Source: Tillandsia leiboldiana (Eukaryota; Streptophyta; Magnoliopsida; Poales; Bromeliaceae). From it: 64,000 nt of DNA. The notes under the pieces were generated by a model. The model was given only the letters and a program-made list of their open reading frames with translations, was not told the origin of the DNA and did not search any database. The stretch covers positions 1 to 64,000 of the forward strand of contig JAQNDB010000522.1 in the NCBI GenBank assembly GCA_029204045.2, in the 5' to 3' direction. Below are positions 12,601 through 24,706 of the stretch, piece by piece (position 1 is the first letter of the stretch; every line of letters starts with the position of its first letter). A program made the translations under genes and the position numbers.

Positions 12601-15600
12601 AGAAAAGAGAAATATGAAACAGAAATTCAAAAAATTTACAGACGCCATACCTGAGCAACTCTATCAACCTCAGACATCAGCAAGGCTCTACGAGCCTCAG
12701 GTATTTTAAGAAAAAGAACTCTCCGGATATCTTTATTTACATGCATATACAAAATGTTTTGGAATTAGCTAAGTAAATCAAATATGACGGGTTACGGGCA
12801 ATAAAAGACATAAACAGCAAGAATAAATGTGCAGATAATTCAAAAGGTAAGTAACTGGGGCTAAAGATAAAAGAATCAACCTTAGTAAGCAGATAGAAGT
12901 CCTAATTATATGACATGGCAGCTGCTACAAATTTGCTATCTCATTTGTGAATTTATCAGTTTTAGACTATGATGAAAAAGTGTAAAATGATGTACAACAA
13001 TTTAAAAATATTCAAGTAATCTCTGCAATAATAAATTCTTGACAATTATATAGAAGTTTGCAGTCATCGCCAGACGTGTCATCATTTTCTATATTTCTTT
13101 GCAGTATGTTTTGGAATTTCCTAAACTTGACCAATGAGATAGACAAAAGGGATAGTAGTTCGAAACAAATATTTGTAGCCTCAAAAACTCGTCAATGCTA
13201 TTAAGGCAGCTAGGCAGTTCAAGGCAAAGGGTCCCCCAAGATACCTAGGCACTGCCTAGGCATATAGGCAGACTGCCTAAAAACTTGTGGCATGAACTTC
13301 TACAATATATTAGAAAAGACTTTTAAAATGCCATAACGTATTATTAATGAGCCAAAGTAGCAGCTTCCCGAGAGCTAAGGATGGAAATAAAACATTTACC
13401 TGGAATCATGGCATAAATAAAGCTGATAACTTGACTAGCCAAAGCTAAATGCTTTGAAGTTATGGACTTCAAACCTGACACCTGAAAATCAATATGAACT
13501 AATTCGTGAAACAGTAAGAAAAAAAAGAACTCAAAATACAAAAAAGCTTATCATAACAATATACAATACAAACTAGTTAGTACACCAAATATAGCCAAGA
13601 GTGCTAACACATATTAATGACTTTCATACAGGTTTGTACCAACCCTAAAAAGTATCAGAGCTAATGTGCCGCAGAACATACAATGTTCATGGTCAATTAC
13701 CACAGGAAGCTTGCTGACGGCAACTGAAACTATATTCAATCTGAAAAATGCATCCTTATTTTCTATGTTAACTATGCAAACTATCAAGCACATTTTGCTT
13801 TGCGGTGAATTGCAGTATTGTTAAGCATAAAAAATCAAAGCAGTCAAAGAAAAATTAACCTTGTTTGAATAAACCTTGTTTAAATTTAAAATAGAAATAA
13901 AGAAGTATGAAACTAATGTAATAACAAATTAGTTGAAGAAGTCTCCATACATATCATGCATCAGATATATCGCATTCCTGTTCTGTGACTACAGCGTGAT
14001 TAACCACAAATGCTAAAGAAGAAAAGAAAAACCAAAACAAGCCGCACAACCTCAAAGTGAATGTTTAAAAGGTCAAACCCTCAAGTACCTCCACAATTGT
14101 AGCATCATTTCATAATGTTAACAAAATGGCAGAGTTCATAAACTAGAATGCAAGATTTTGGTAAGATAATTCAGGAACCCACCCATATTGTTGCCAATTA
14201 AGCAGTATCCTGTATCATTATTGAGGAATGCTGCTTGACTTAAAGAGTTAAGATATAGTTTGCTGTAACATGATATATAGCAATCACTAAATATACCTGC
14301 ATAGCACCAGCTCCAAGAACCAGCTGACAGGTCCTAGTGTTGAAAAGCTTCAGTATTTCCACAACACGACGGACCACTTCAGATGATAATGATGGCAAGC
14401 ATCTACTAATGTCCACATACTCAGATAACATCTTCAGCAACATCAAACCACTGCAATGTCAATAATTTCAGGTGCAAATTTTACCAAAGTCGGTACAGTA
14501 TAGTTACCAAATATCAATTCTTTTAGATAAAAGATCAATATGACCATCTGTAATTGCAATAAACATAACAACGAGAAAGACATGAATTATAATGGAGACA
14601 AAATGACTACAATTAACATGAGAAATGTACGGCAATGACATAAAAACACTAGTAAGAGCAAAAATAATGAAACAAAGAAATAATAATCTGAGTTTGTCTA
14701 ATTGTTGAGATGACTAACCAGTTTACCATGTGGTAGCCAACCCCTCCATGCACAAGGGTTTGAGAAGTAGATCTAACATGCTCGTTTGTTTTATTACTAT
14801 CAATCCTAGTAGGAGGTGTAGATTCAGCTGTGCTTTCTTGACCTGCTACAGCTGTTTGGTTGGGGTGATCTGCTGAGTTCTCAACTGATTCATTAAGACT
14901 AAGGTACTCTTGCCCAGCAGAAGCCTCAGATTCAACAATGTTTGAAGTACCATCAGTTGCAGCTGGCTCAAAATTGTTTACTGGAGAATCAGTTGAAGAA
15001 AGTGCTTCAACAATAGCTTGAAACTCATCAGGAACATCAACTGCAACCCAGGTTTCTTGATCAAGAACTGCCTTAATCTTTGCCATCTATGAAACAGTAA
15101 TAAGACGTTAAGAAGAGGAAGTGGTGCCAAAATATTTCAAAACAGCATCTATTTACAATCATTTTGAAATAAATTAAAAGGATGATCATGTTATCAAACT
15201 TATTTATCATAAAAAAATATTAGGGGCCTGCACTGAACCCACCCGAGCATCATGTTGGAAATCGACGAATGCCTTTGACTGTGATTGTAGAGTTCCACGA
15301 ATGCTGTAACCCAACCTTCCTCCAATCTGGAAAAAGATAAAGTATATATTAAAAAAGAAAACATTAAAAAAAAAAAAAACTTAAGCAAGCAAGTTAGCTC
15401 ATAATGATCTATGAGAAAAAAGCACCAGTACCTTCTCAGTAGCAGCTATAAAATCTTGGGTGATGTTATAGATACTCAGAAACTCTTGAAGTCTCAACCT
15501 GGGATGAAGAAGAGCACGAACACCTAGAAGCTTAGCCCATCGTCCATGAGCAGCATCACATGCAGAAAAAACAGCTTCCGTGTTTTCCCTCAATACATCA

Positions 15601-15603
15601 GCA
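9695..15603 (-). CDS. VPS54: VPS54 C-terminal half, ten intact exons (5' part missing)
   Basis: VPS54 is a subunit of the GARP complex (with VPS51/52/53), which tethers endosome-derived vesicles at the trans-Golgi. Exons, in transcription order: 15,603-15,432 (ADVLRENTEAVF...), 15,326-15,243, 15,086-14,719, 14,450-14,297 (MLLKMLSEYVD...), 13,481-13,400, 12,730-12,651, 11,209-11,048, 10,920-10,853, 10,014-9,934 and 9,833-9,695 (ends LDEFLAEKFGAKVSQ, stop). Every boundary has GT and AG, all phases join, and no stop or frameshift interrupts about 460 residues, including the conserved Vps54 domain (GYHMVNCGL...GAGAMQVSGLKSI). Plant VPS54 is about 1,000 residues; I found no exon for the N-terminal half up to the unrelated AXS relic at 20 kb. 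The first exon begins with an acceptor, so this is a truncated copy, or a gene whose 5' exons lie beyond several unrelated loci. The clean frame suggests recent duplication or continuing constraint. Confidence 0.9.
11542..11875. mobile_element. hAT-type MITE in a VPS54 intron
   Basis: A perfect 13-bp terminal inverted repeat (CAAGGATTTAAGT ... ACTTAAATCCTTG) is flanked by a perfect 8-bp target duplication ACTTGCCC (11,534-11,541 and 11,876-11,883). Eight-bp duplications are the hAT signature. The 334-bp body has no ORF. Its ends are GC-rich (repeated GTGCCG/CGGCAC) around an AT-rich centre. It lies in the intron between the 12,651-12,730 and 11,048-11,209 exons. Confidence 0.88.
13195..13290. 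repeat. GCCTAGGC-type palindrome cluster in VPS54 intron
   Basis: Several GGCAG/CTGCC and CCTAGGCA palindromic words occur within about 90 bp (for example 'gatacctaggcactgcctaggca'-type spacing). They look like the remnant of a small palindrome-rich transposon. No target duplication was found. Confidence 0.3.
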
Positions 15604-16394
15604 CTGGAATGAAGTGCCATCATCAGAATACTCGAATGACACTAGAGAGCTCCAAAAATTTGCTAGCATTTTCTAAACAACCAAAAATAATGATTAAAAG
15701 ACAATGGGACATGTAGAAGCTTGTATTTTCTAAAAAAATCCAAAAAAAAGATTAAAAAAATAAACGGATCTGTAGATCAATGAACACATTTTTATCAATA
15801 AACAAGTTTTTAATTCACTTATACAGGGGCGCCTAAAAGAAAATCAGTACTTGCAGATATTTTGGGCAAGATTTTGTGTCAAATTAAATGCCATCAAGTC
15901 TATTCTCATTGCTTTGTGTAATGTTAATTATCAAATCAACCCACTAAAGGCACATGCTACTTAAAAAAAAAAAACTTATCTTCATGATGCGCCATGTGGT
16001 TTCTACTTCTAAACTCCATAATTTAAAAATCACAAGGCCGCCAAGGATAATCTTTAGAAACATGTAAGCATATTATCAACACAATATCAGTAGTTTGTTG
16101 ATTTAGTGCACTTTTCTGACTACCAAAAGTAAAAAATATCATCCAAGTCTCAAATTTGAATTTTTCAAAATTATTGAACTCATAAAACATAGAAATAAAT
16201 ATTATAAGTACTTATACATTATATCTTCACACAAGATGCTTCATGAAAAATTGTAAAAATACTTAAAACCAACATACATCATACTCACGTCATCAAAAAG
16301 CAATCTAGAGGTACAAAAACTATCAAAATGTAATGGATCATGAAGTTAAATAATGAAGATTGCTATATAACATAAACTTAACAAATAAACTCTA

Positions 16395-16935
16395 AAATTA
16401 GAAGATTGCATAATTTAAGTACCAGGGGTGGCTCTTCGAGCATCTTTTAACTATATCCAACCTTATATCACCATATACCTTTCTTTTTTTTTAGATGCAT
16501 CAAAAACATGTGGTAGCTTCACACACTTACCGGACAACCGGAGTGGTAGCTCTTTCCTACATGTGGTGGTAGTTTTCACACTCCCTTTGGGATGTAACTC
16601 TTTCCACATCTTTTTATGCATACAACATTTTATTTTCCATAATCACTTTCCCCCTAAATGTGCAATCTCTAATTAGAAGATTGCGTAATTTAAGTACCAG
16701 GGGTGGCTCTTTGAGCATCTTTAATCATATCCAACCTTATATCACCAGATATCTTTTTTTTTTTAGATGCATCAAAAACATGTGGTAGCTTCACACACTT
16801 ACCGGACGGCCGGGGTGGTAGCTCTTTCCTACATGTGGTGGTAGTTTTCACACTCCCTTTGGGATGTAACTCTTTCCACATCTTTTTATGTTCATTTTTC
16901 ATAATCTCTCCCCCTAAATGTGCAATCCCTAATTA
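16395..16935. repeat. 275-bp tandem duplication
   Basis: Two head-to-tail copies (about 16,395-16,669 and 16,670-16,935) share 'taatttaagtaccagggg', 'aaaacatgtggtagcttcac' and 'cctttgggatgtaactc'. The second has a small deletion near its end. The ORFs on both strands are repeat translations, not genes. Confidence 0.85.
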
Positions 16936-17389
16936 AAAAGTGTATAAACTAAGTTATGTCATATAGATAATTTTCATTTATTATCTTCAACAGCACACAA
17001 CCAAGATAGTATAAATACCTAGAGATTACTACAAGATTAACGAAAGTTGATAGAGACAAAAAATATGTATAAATTATATCTCAATATGTAGTGTATTCAA
17101 TCAAAAATTATAACTAAAATAAAATCAATTATGAATTAAAACAAGTAAAGCTACCATCTTGCTTAAAATACTAATTAATGTTGAAACCCAAAAATTAAAA
17201 CAAATATGGAAACAAATGTATAATATAAAACAAGTAATTCAACGATTAAAAAGAAAATAAAACCGATCGATGCACTACTAAGACCCCGAGAACAAGTTCT
17301 AATCCTTACTTGACATGTTAAAACGTTTAGTATCAAATTTCATATACTTTTAGCATTCCGCATATCCTATAAACTATACATTAACTGCT

Positions 17390-17800
17390 TTTTTGTTAAA
17401 ATCTCCAAAAAATTTCCCTCTGTAGAAGAAACAAAAGCTCCGAATAAAAGTTTCTGCTTCAAAGGATCCTAAGCTCCAAACTACAGCAAAAGATTCAAAC
17501 TTTTCCTTTCAAAATGCTCTAGTAGAGATTCTTGTAGTTGAAAGTATATGCAAAATTTAAGTCTCACACTACACCAAATAGGCACTAGACAAACTTTCAC
17601 CGATCTAGAAAACAATGCCTTGACTGACATTGCAAAAACGGACCGAATCAAGTTAGCACTTAGTACCCCTTCAGTCTAGCTTTTGCTTTAACTTTCATCT
17701 ACAATAATCTACACTAAATCATTTAACAAATGAAAAAGGTTGGAGCTTTTGCAATGTTTGGAAGTTGCAATGTGCATGCGAGCCACAAAAGCAGAAAATA
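17390..17800. repeat. Dispersed repeat shared with 59.7-60.06 kb
   Basis: The two regions align through blocks such as 'agagattc(t/a)tgtagttgaaag', 'tctcacactac(a/g)ccaaat' and 'ttggagctttcgc'/'ttggagcttttgc'. An internal CACTACACCAAA resembles a CACTA terminus, but homology continues on both sides of it, so it is not an element end. Confidence 0.55.
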
Positions 17801-19956
17801 TTCTTAGAAGGATTTTAATAGAAATCAAGGGAGTTTTAGCAACAAAGCATTTAGTGCTTCTTCAAATAGTACAGCTAAACAACACTTCAACAAAATGCAC
17901 TACACCATATAACCAACCAGAATAAAAGTATAAGGTACATTTAGAGGGTAAAACTGACCATATATAACTACACTACATAGAGCAATGAGAAAAGACGTAC
18001 TGTCTTAGAAAGGTTTTCACTTAGTTGACCCTGTATAGTTGAATCAAAATGCTTGTTTATTGATAAAGACGTATTACTCGAGCACTCTTGTAACATGGAC
18101 AATTGAGTTTTTAGTATTAAGTATTTTAATTTATAGAATTTTTAATATAATTTCCTATGTAGGTGTATACATGAATTTTTATATTTAAAATGAGTTTAAC
18201 ATAACTAAGTTAGAAGTACGAAAATTAAACAACTCTTATTGAAAACTTTTTGAGATGTAATTTATTTTTTGTTTCGAGGATGAAAAATTGATTGGATGTT
18301 CAAGAACTTGATTGGTGGTATGTAAATTATGTAATGCATAATTTAATCAATTGAGATTGTGGCAAAATGTTTGTGCAAATTTATCTAAAGAGAGTTTGTA
18401 TAATGATTATGGCAGGAAGAATATTTAGAAGCCGATTCAGGGAATTTATGTCAATTGATGTTTAGAGGAGCCTAATTTGGATGGTTAAGAATTTGATTGT
18501 TGGTATGTAAACTATGTTATTTACGGAAAGCATACTAAAGAATTTTGAAATTGAGAAAAAAATAATAATTGCTTACAAGGAATAGTTCCATCTAAGTAGT
18601 GAGGTGCTTGATCAATTGAATTTGAGGATAAAACTTACTTTGGTGCGTGTAGGTGATTAGTGATGTGGTACTATGTACTTAATGTTGGTGATAAAATTTT
18701 CCTTCTAAATGAAGCTGTGAATTTTTGTTCATTAATTGAGCAGATTGAATAGTAAATTTGATCGACAACAAATATTTATTGTATATTTCACACTAGGAAG
18801 AGTATAGGAAAGTTGATTGGGCCAATTGCTTTTCTAGAGGAGCCTAGTTCATATGTTCAAGAATTTGCTTGCCGATATGTTAATTATGTTATCATCCAAA
18901 AACATGATCATGAGTTGTTGGACAATTGAGATAATAAAAAATTACTTCTAATGGATATTTTCACCTAACTATTGAGGACTTCAATCAATTGAATTTGAGG
19001 ATGAAATTTACTTTAGGATAGGTAGGTAACCTACAATGTGATACCATGTAACGATGTCGATAATCAATTCTTTTCAAGTTGAACTATAGGATTATTTAAT
19101 TGACCCAAATATGTGGGTCGGACCATGCATTGAATCAATTGATATTGTGCCATGATATTCCGTGTTGAGAATATTTGTATGATATTAGGGTTTATATGTA
19201 GAAGCTTATCCATGAATTCTATTTCAATTGATGTTTAGAAAAACCTTTGGGTTGTTGAATTAATGCAAGACGATTAATATTTCCATTCACGGAATTTTAA
19301 ATATAATTTCCTAATAGGTGTATGTGTGAAATATAATATTCGAAGTGGGTTTAACACAAATGAATTTAAGTATGCAAATCTAAGATATTTAGAACATCTA
19401 CAATATAAGTACTTTTCTTTTGTCAACAAAAAAAATTCATCGACAAAATACTCGGTAGGAATTCCTTTGCATTCTGCTCTTCCACTATACCTCTATTTGG
19501 TAATTACATGCTCTCTACACAAAAGAAAACCCTCCATCCCTAATTCAACTCTAAGGTAAATTTCTCAATCATCCTAAAATTTAACCTAACTTTCATTTTC
19601 TTTTATATGCATTTTTATTCTCAATATCATCCCCGGTGTCTTAAATCAAGTTTTCTCCCGGTTTGGAAATATAAAGTTTATTTTTTAACAAATCAATCAA
19701 TGCTAGCTATTACTCATTTTCTAATTTATTTCATCCTGGATTCTACCAATGACAAATAACTTACAAACTCTAAAATTTACTAAATGTCTACAACTAGTTA
19801 TCTATAGTTACATGCGAGTTGTACAATACTAAATTCAGTACATGTAGGGAAAAAAAAAACTATTGAACTTTACAGATGGCAACAACAACAACAACAAAAA
19901 AACTTTTAGTCAAAAAGGTGTGTAGTAGAAGAACGAAGTAAAGAGAGCAACATCAC

Positions 19957-21214
19957 CTGTCGGAAAGGGTAGCTCCTTCAGTAGCAAGCTTCCCATTGTC
20001 TTCCCATACAAATAGCAAGTTAGGGACGAATGGTTTCCTTCTTGCTCTACCGCTAGGACTACTGATTTCCTTCCAGATAATTATAAATTGCTATTCACTA
20101 ATGCATTATATATTGATTGTATATACTAATTATCTAACAAACTATTAGTTAATTTACTAAGTATTACCTATTGGATTTACTAATATACACAAAGACACAT
20201 TTTTGGAAGATAAAACAAGTTCGCATGCATGTTTTTTCATCTTCATAACACCTTTTTACTTGATCAGTTGTAACTAACTAGATCTCGTATGGATGCTAGA
20301 ATTCCAATTCATGAATAGATTCAGAATTAACCAACCAAAAAAAAATCCAAATAAATATAGCGAAAATGGCATATCTCTATCAAAGAGAAAGTCGCGGCTC
20401 ACTTTAAACTAATGACCCACTTTAAACTATGTTACCAGCTAGTACTAGATCAAGGACGAGCTTAATTACATATTCAAACACCAAACAAACCATTATTGCG
20501 GAAATCACATAAATATTCTACAACACCATTACAAATTTGCAATTGGTCTTGCACATTTCAACTTTCTTTTTTCAGTTTTCATGAGGAAAACAAGTATGAA
20601 CACTAATCAACTTGACTTCTTGACATTTTTTTCTATATTTTCTTCGGCATGTACAGATAAGAAAGTAACATAAAACGGTTAGATACAATAACGTACAAAA
20701 AAAATAAGAGGAAAACATCACCTGTCGCAGAGGGTGATCCTTTGGGAGAAAGCTTTCAAAAGCCTTCCCGTACACCTTGCAAGAAGAGAAGTGAATGAGC
20801 CGCTTGCTATTTTCAGAGCAATACTCAACCTGCATTGTGATGCCACGGCACAATGACAGTGGAAAATTAGGGACAGTAGGCAGAGATTAGGATATGCACG
20901 AAACACACAAAACTTACGTAAGGAATCCATCAAAACAACGCTATAGATACAAGGAACAAAGAAGAAGTAGAAGGCAAAAGAAACCAGAAAGACAGCCGGA
21001 GGGAAGAAACATGGTACAGGTGAGGAAGCTAATAAAAAGAAGGCATCCGGAGAAAGGGGATAAGCGAATCTGATAGGAGCTCACCAGATCCGAAATCTTG
21101 ATGAGGCCCTCGAGTCGGTAGTCGTTCTTGATGTTGAGTCGGTGGAACTGGATCCGGCCGTGCTCCAAGCGGGGACTCTAAGAGGTGCTTGATCTTCCCG
21201 GCGGAGAGGCGAAT
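19957..21214 (-). pseudogene. AXS: UDP-apiose/UDP-xylose synthase (AXS) relic
   Basis: AXS converts UDP-glucuronate to UDP-apiose and UDP-xylose for cell-wall pectin. The exon at 21,214-21,085 encodes KIKHLLE, then needs a frame change, then GRIQFHRLNIKNDYRLEGLI, ending at a GT donor. The exon at 20,829-20,722 is a clean 36-codon match (VEYCSENSKRLIHFSS... FLPKDHPLRQ) with intact splice sites. A third, eroded segment (about 20,020-19,957, YGKTMGS in a shifted frame) is a second copy of that same exon and not the next one. The Rossmann start, the catalytic YxxxK exon and the rest are absent, as is the exon between the first two. It is a duplicated, non-functional fragment. Confidence 0.8.
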
Positions 21215-21239
21215 CTGCAGAAAAGGGGGGGGCAATGTG

Positions 21240-22290
21240 AGCTGCAGAGGAGGGACCTGTCGGCGGAGGAGCCAGTGTGAGAGAGAGAGAGAGGAAGGAG
21301 GGCGAGAAGCTAGCTGTTTGAATATGTAGTAGTAGTTCAGCTAGATGACTGTGCTTTCGAAAGTACGACAAGCAGGTAGTACTTCTATAATTTAGGTATG
21401 CATATACTAACAATGGGATCGATAGAACTGCAAGACAAAGCACCTTCATATCTGAAAAATATAAAACATGAAATTATTGGATCCAATAACATTATTTAGA
21501 TACAAATATATAAAACGGTTGTGTTCATAGAACAATCAACTTATTAGAAGAATGATCAAACTGATCAAATTAGTAAGGCAACAATTATATAAGCATTAGA
21601 AGAACTATATGGACCATGCAAGACAAGACAACTAGCAAGCATCTTCTAGAAAGAAGAGATGCTTCATAATTGAGAATTCAGAACCAATGCATATGAGCAT
21701 ATCAAAAAGAAGCAAAATGCAACTTAAATGACAATAGGAAGGAAAGCAGGTCAGTAGGTCATTAGCCCATGGCAAAGGTTTAATAGTGTCATTCCCTTCC
21801 CAAATGCTCAAAATAAATTTCATCCAACCATAAGCACCTTATAAAACTGCATTAGATATACTGCTGAACAAAGGTAATATTGCAGGTTTTCCAAACCCAC
21901 TGTGCCACAATTTCATATGTAAACTTAGGTCATTCTGTCTTTTTCATTGATCTTATGAATGTGCACATCACCTTAATGCATCAGGGCAGGCACGAATCAT
22001 CATTTTCATCCTCCTGCACCTTGAAATTTTATCATCATCTAGTTTCCTCTGCAGATGTTCCTTCTGCGTACTTCTTTTGATATTATCAGTCCTTTATTTG
22101 CTCATTATTAATCAGTAAATTTTGATGCCTTGTTTAAATCAGCAATGAAAACTACCGCATGAACAACTACAATATAACTAAAGGATGATCTAGTAGTCGA
22201 TAAATGTCCTTCAATTATGCCAGATTATGAAGAAATTTGCAACTAAGTTGAAGGTAAGAAATATCACATTTCCTTACATCAGAGAAAAGC
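21240..22290. other. Region downstream of the universal stress gene
   Basis: AT-rich with a short GA repeat (about 21,278-21,296). It should include the 3' UTR of the stress-protein gene at its right end. No exon-like segment was recognised. Confidence 0.35.
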
Positions 22291-22296
22291 TCAGGA

Positions 22297-23049
22297 TTAA
22301 TGCTTCTCCTCCTCCTCAGGGAGAGGATGGAGCTCCGCCTTCTCCCCTGCCCTGCCGGTCTGATCGGTACCATCCAGTTTATTAGGATCCTCGGCTCCCG
22401 ATCCGGCCCCGGAGCCGTCGTCGGGGAAACGAACAACGACGACGGGGCAAGCACAATGATGCACGCAGTAATCGCTGACGCTCCCAAGGCCGGCCTTGCT
22501 GGTCCTCCTGGCAGCCCCGAAGCCCCTGCTTCCCATGATGACGGCGCCGATCCCCAACCTCTCCACCTCGATGCAGAGCCTCTCCTTCATGTCGTGATCC
22601 TTCACGATGTGGATCTTGAAGGGGATCCGCGCCTCCACCAGCGGCTGCGCCACCTCCTGCGCCTTGCTCGCCGTGAACGCGTCGAACTCGTCCTCAAGCT
22701 TCCGCTTCGACTCCTCCGATTCGCCGTCCTCCGCCGCCGCCGAGGGGTCGATCGCGCCCCAATCGGCGCCGTAGAGGACGGAGGTGGACCGGACGTGGAG
22801 GAGGACGACGGCGTCGCCAGGGCGGAGGTAGTTGCGGACCGCCCAGCGAATGGCGTAGGCGCTCTCGTTGCTGAGATCCACGGCGATCGCGATGCGGCGG
22901 TGGGAGGCGGCGCCGCCTCCGCCCGGGCTCGCCGCCGCCGCAGCGGCGGAGAAGAAGAGGCGCGGGGAGGAGGGCTGGATCGCCTGGGCGGCGGAGATCG
23001 GCGGCGGAATACGTCGGTCACGGCCTGGGGAAGCTTGGTTGGGATCCAT
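22297..23049 (-). CDS. Universal stress protein (PHOS32/34-like USP-A)
   Basis: Intact single-exon ORF of 250 residues starting MDPNQASPG. After a Pro/Ala-rich N-terminus (about 1-50) comes the USP fold: RRIAIAVDLSNESAYAIRWA (beta1 with the ATP-site Asp), GDAVVLLHVRSTSVLYGADWG, KIHIVKDHDMKERLCIE, and the nucleotide-loop region MGSRGFGAARRTSKAGLGSV followed by SDYCVHHCACPVVVV. This layout and length fit plant PHOS32/PHOS34-type USPs, soluble ATP-binding stress proteins that are MAP-kinase targets. The acidic tail (PLPEEEEKH) is variable in the family. The gene is very GC-rich compared with its surroundings, as is common for monocot genes. The start is the first ATG and leaves the N-terminal extension usual for the group. 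It is the only gene in the window with no visible defect. Confidence 0.93.
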   Translation of the reverse strand: MDPNQASPGRDRRIPPPISAAQAIQPSSPRLFFSAAAAAASPGGGGAASHRRIAIAVDLSNESAYAIRWAVRNYLRPGDAVVLLHVRSTSVLYGADWGAIDPSAAAEDGESEESKRKLEDEFDAFTASKAQEVAQPLVEARIPFKIHIVKDHDMKERLCIEVERLGIGAVIMGSRGFGAARRTSKAGLGSVSDYCVHHCACPVVVVRFPDDGSGAGSGAEDPNKLDGTDQTGRAGEKAELHPLPEEEEKH

Positions 23050-23086
23050 GGCGCTAGGGCACCTAGGGTTTACTACTCCTCGCTAA

Positions 23087-23153
23087 AAAAAAAAAAGGAG
23101 CGCGAGAGAGAAAGGAGTAGGAGTTAAGGCATGGAAAGAGAGAGAGAGAGAGG
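23087..23153. promoter_or_regulatory. 5' leader region of the USP gene with CT/GA tracts
   Basis: Just upstream of the USP start codon (minus strand) are a T-run (23,086-23,096) and CT-rich tracts (GA on the plus strand, about 23,103-23,152). Such pyrimidine tracts are common in plant 5' leaders and core promoters. No clear TATA box was identified, so the transcription start is unknown. Confidence 0.4.
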
Positions 23154-23159
23154 CGAGGA

Positions 23160-24530
23160 ATGTTTTGGGATGGAGACCAAGTCGAACGGAGACGTCGTTA
23201 TGTAAAAGATGTACACACGTCCGAATCGTTATAACAAGAACAAGAATGGGTGCTTGCTAGATCACACCGAAATTTCGCCTCTTTTTGGGCTCATCGGGCC
23301 CATTTGTTTGGGCCACTTCTGGGCCCCTTGTGTTACGTGGTGCGCCTGCACTTCACATAGCATAAGCACCGCGCCTGCTGCTTTTCCGTAACTTACTGCA
23401 TCCGTTGGGCCAAACAGAGCCTTAGTTTCTGCTTTTTAAAGTGGCTGTATACTTGTTGGGCCTTACTAAAACCCAAGAGCCCATGTACTACGAAGACTAC
23501 AATGATGTAGAAGATCAAATTGCGCTTGATGGAAAATCCAAGAATCCACAGGTGAACGACACAATTCAATCTTTGTCACACATAATAACACTTCCATTAT
23601 TGATCGCTAAGGTTACCGAAATATACTAATCTATTACTTGGTGCTTTCGCATTCGTTTTATATTTATAATTTTTTATTGTGTTTGCCAATATATTAGTAG
23701 ACGCATTTTGATTTTTATTTGTTTGCATTAACTAATTAAAATACTATAAATAATATATACTAATATACTAATAAAAGTGACAAGAAGCCAACTGAGAATT
23801 CAAATTCAAGATGATAAGATAAAAATAATAATAATAATATTACACAGTTATGATTTGCTTTTTAAGTAACAAGCAAATAGACTATGTAGGATTTATATGG
23901 TAGAACGAGAACTTACTGATCTATCCGCACATACAATTACCGGCTTATCACTTACGTCAAAAAAAAAAAAAAAAAAAAAAAAAAGAAGAAATTCATCTTT
24001 GACCGATGCAGATGCGCCAAAAAAAAAAAAAAAAAAAACCCACCATGGTTGCTGTCATGTCATGCTACAGCACTAATAATTTCAACCATTATTTTAAAAT
24101 TCAAGTCAAATCAATTGGTAATTCAATGCCTATATATTTATTGACTTAACCCAAAAAAATATGAGTAATTTAAAATCTAATTTTACTTTTTATTTTATTT
24201 TATATTTTAATAATTAATTAAAAATACGTATTAATTGTTTAACAACAAACATTTTACGTATATCAGTTATAATAATATTTAAATTTTTTATAAAACAATA
24301 TAATTTATTTTTTTAATTATATATTTATATAAAAAATAATAATTAAATATTTGCAATGTTCTTTTAACCCAAAGGTTGAATTAATGATTCGTGGCCGGAG
24401 AATGCTTTCGGGTCCCGCACGGCTTCGAATTCTAAAACACTGTATGAATGTATCCATAAAAAATCTATGGAAAATTTGCATAGAATAGTCTAAGCAGTGT
24501 TACAACGTTAACAGCACCACCACCAGATGC
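23160..24530. other. AT-rich intergenic spacer with poly-A runs
   Basis: No exon-like ORF was found. It contains long A-runs (about 23,960-23,984 and 24,020-24,038) and very AT-rich DNA at 24,170-24,360. The A-runs could be tails of retroposed sequences, but no retroposon body was recognised. Confidence 0.4.
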
Positions 24531-24531
24531 A

Positions 24532-24538
24532 TTTAAAA
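24532..24538 (+). promoter_or_regulatory. Possible TATA-like box
   Basis: TTTAAAA about 80 bp upstream of the ATG at 24,618 and preceded by unbiased sequence. Spacing fits a plant core promoter with a CT-rich leader of about 50 bp. Confidence 0.35.
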
Positions 24539-24617
24539 GGAGTCCATCAACCTCGTCACTTCTCCACTTCCCTTGTCTCTCTTCCTATTCCTAGCTTAAT
24601 TTCATTTGTAGCCACCC

Positions 24618-24706
24618 ATGGCTACTTCACTTTCCTCTCTCCTCCTTTTCGCCATTTTCTTCTACTCACTTGAGCGCTCCCTTCTCTCCTTTGGAATATC
24701 ATCCGA
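24618..24706 (+). pseudogene. Start of a secreted-protein ORF, cut by a CACTA-like end
   Basis: The ATG in good context (CACCCATGGC) opens MATSLSSLLLFAIFFYSLER and continues to GISSD. It looks like a cleavable signal peptide with an n-region, hydrophobic core and small residues. Coding similarity stops where CACTACAACAAAA begins at 24,707. Too little remains to identify the protein; a papain-type protease precursor would fit, but this is a guess. No continuation of the reading frame was found further right. Confidence 0.4.

Larger units (their letters stand above)
15640..19950. other. Gene-free repeat-rich stretch upstream of VPS54 exons
   Basis: It contains members of the dispersed repeat family (about 15,790-16,030, 19,330-19,600, and about 18,050-18,300 in reverse) and a 275-bp tandem duplication. 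The block at about 17,390-17,800 is similar to about 59,690-60,060. No exon matching the N-terminal half of VPS54, and no other gene, was found. Confidence 0.45.

Noticed and set aside
17574..17590. CACTACACCAAA as a CACTA transposon end
   Set aside because: Homology with 59.7-60.06 kb continues unbroken on both sides, so it is not a boundary.
22300..23127. 275-codon plus-strand ORF
   Set aside because: Antisense shadow of the GC-rich universal stress protein gene; the minus strand carries all recognisable family motifs.
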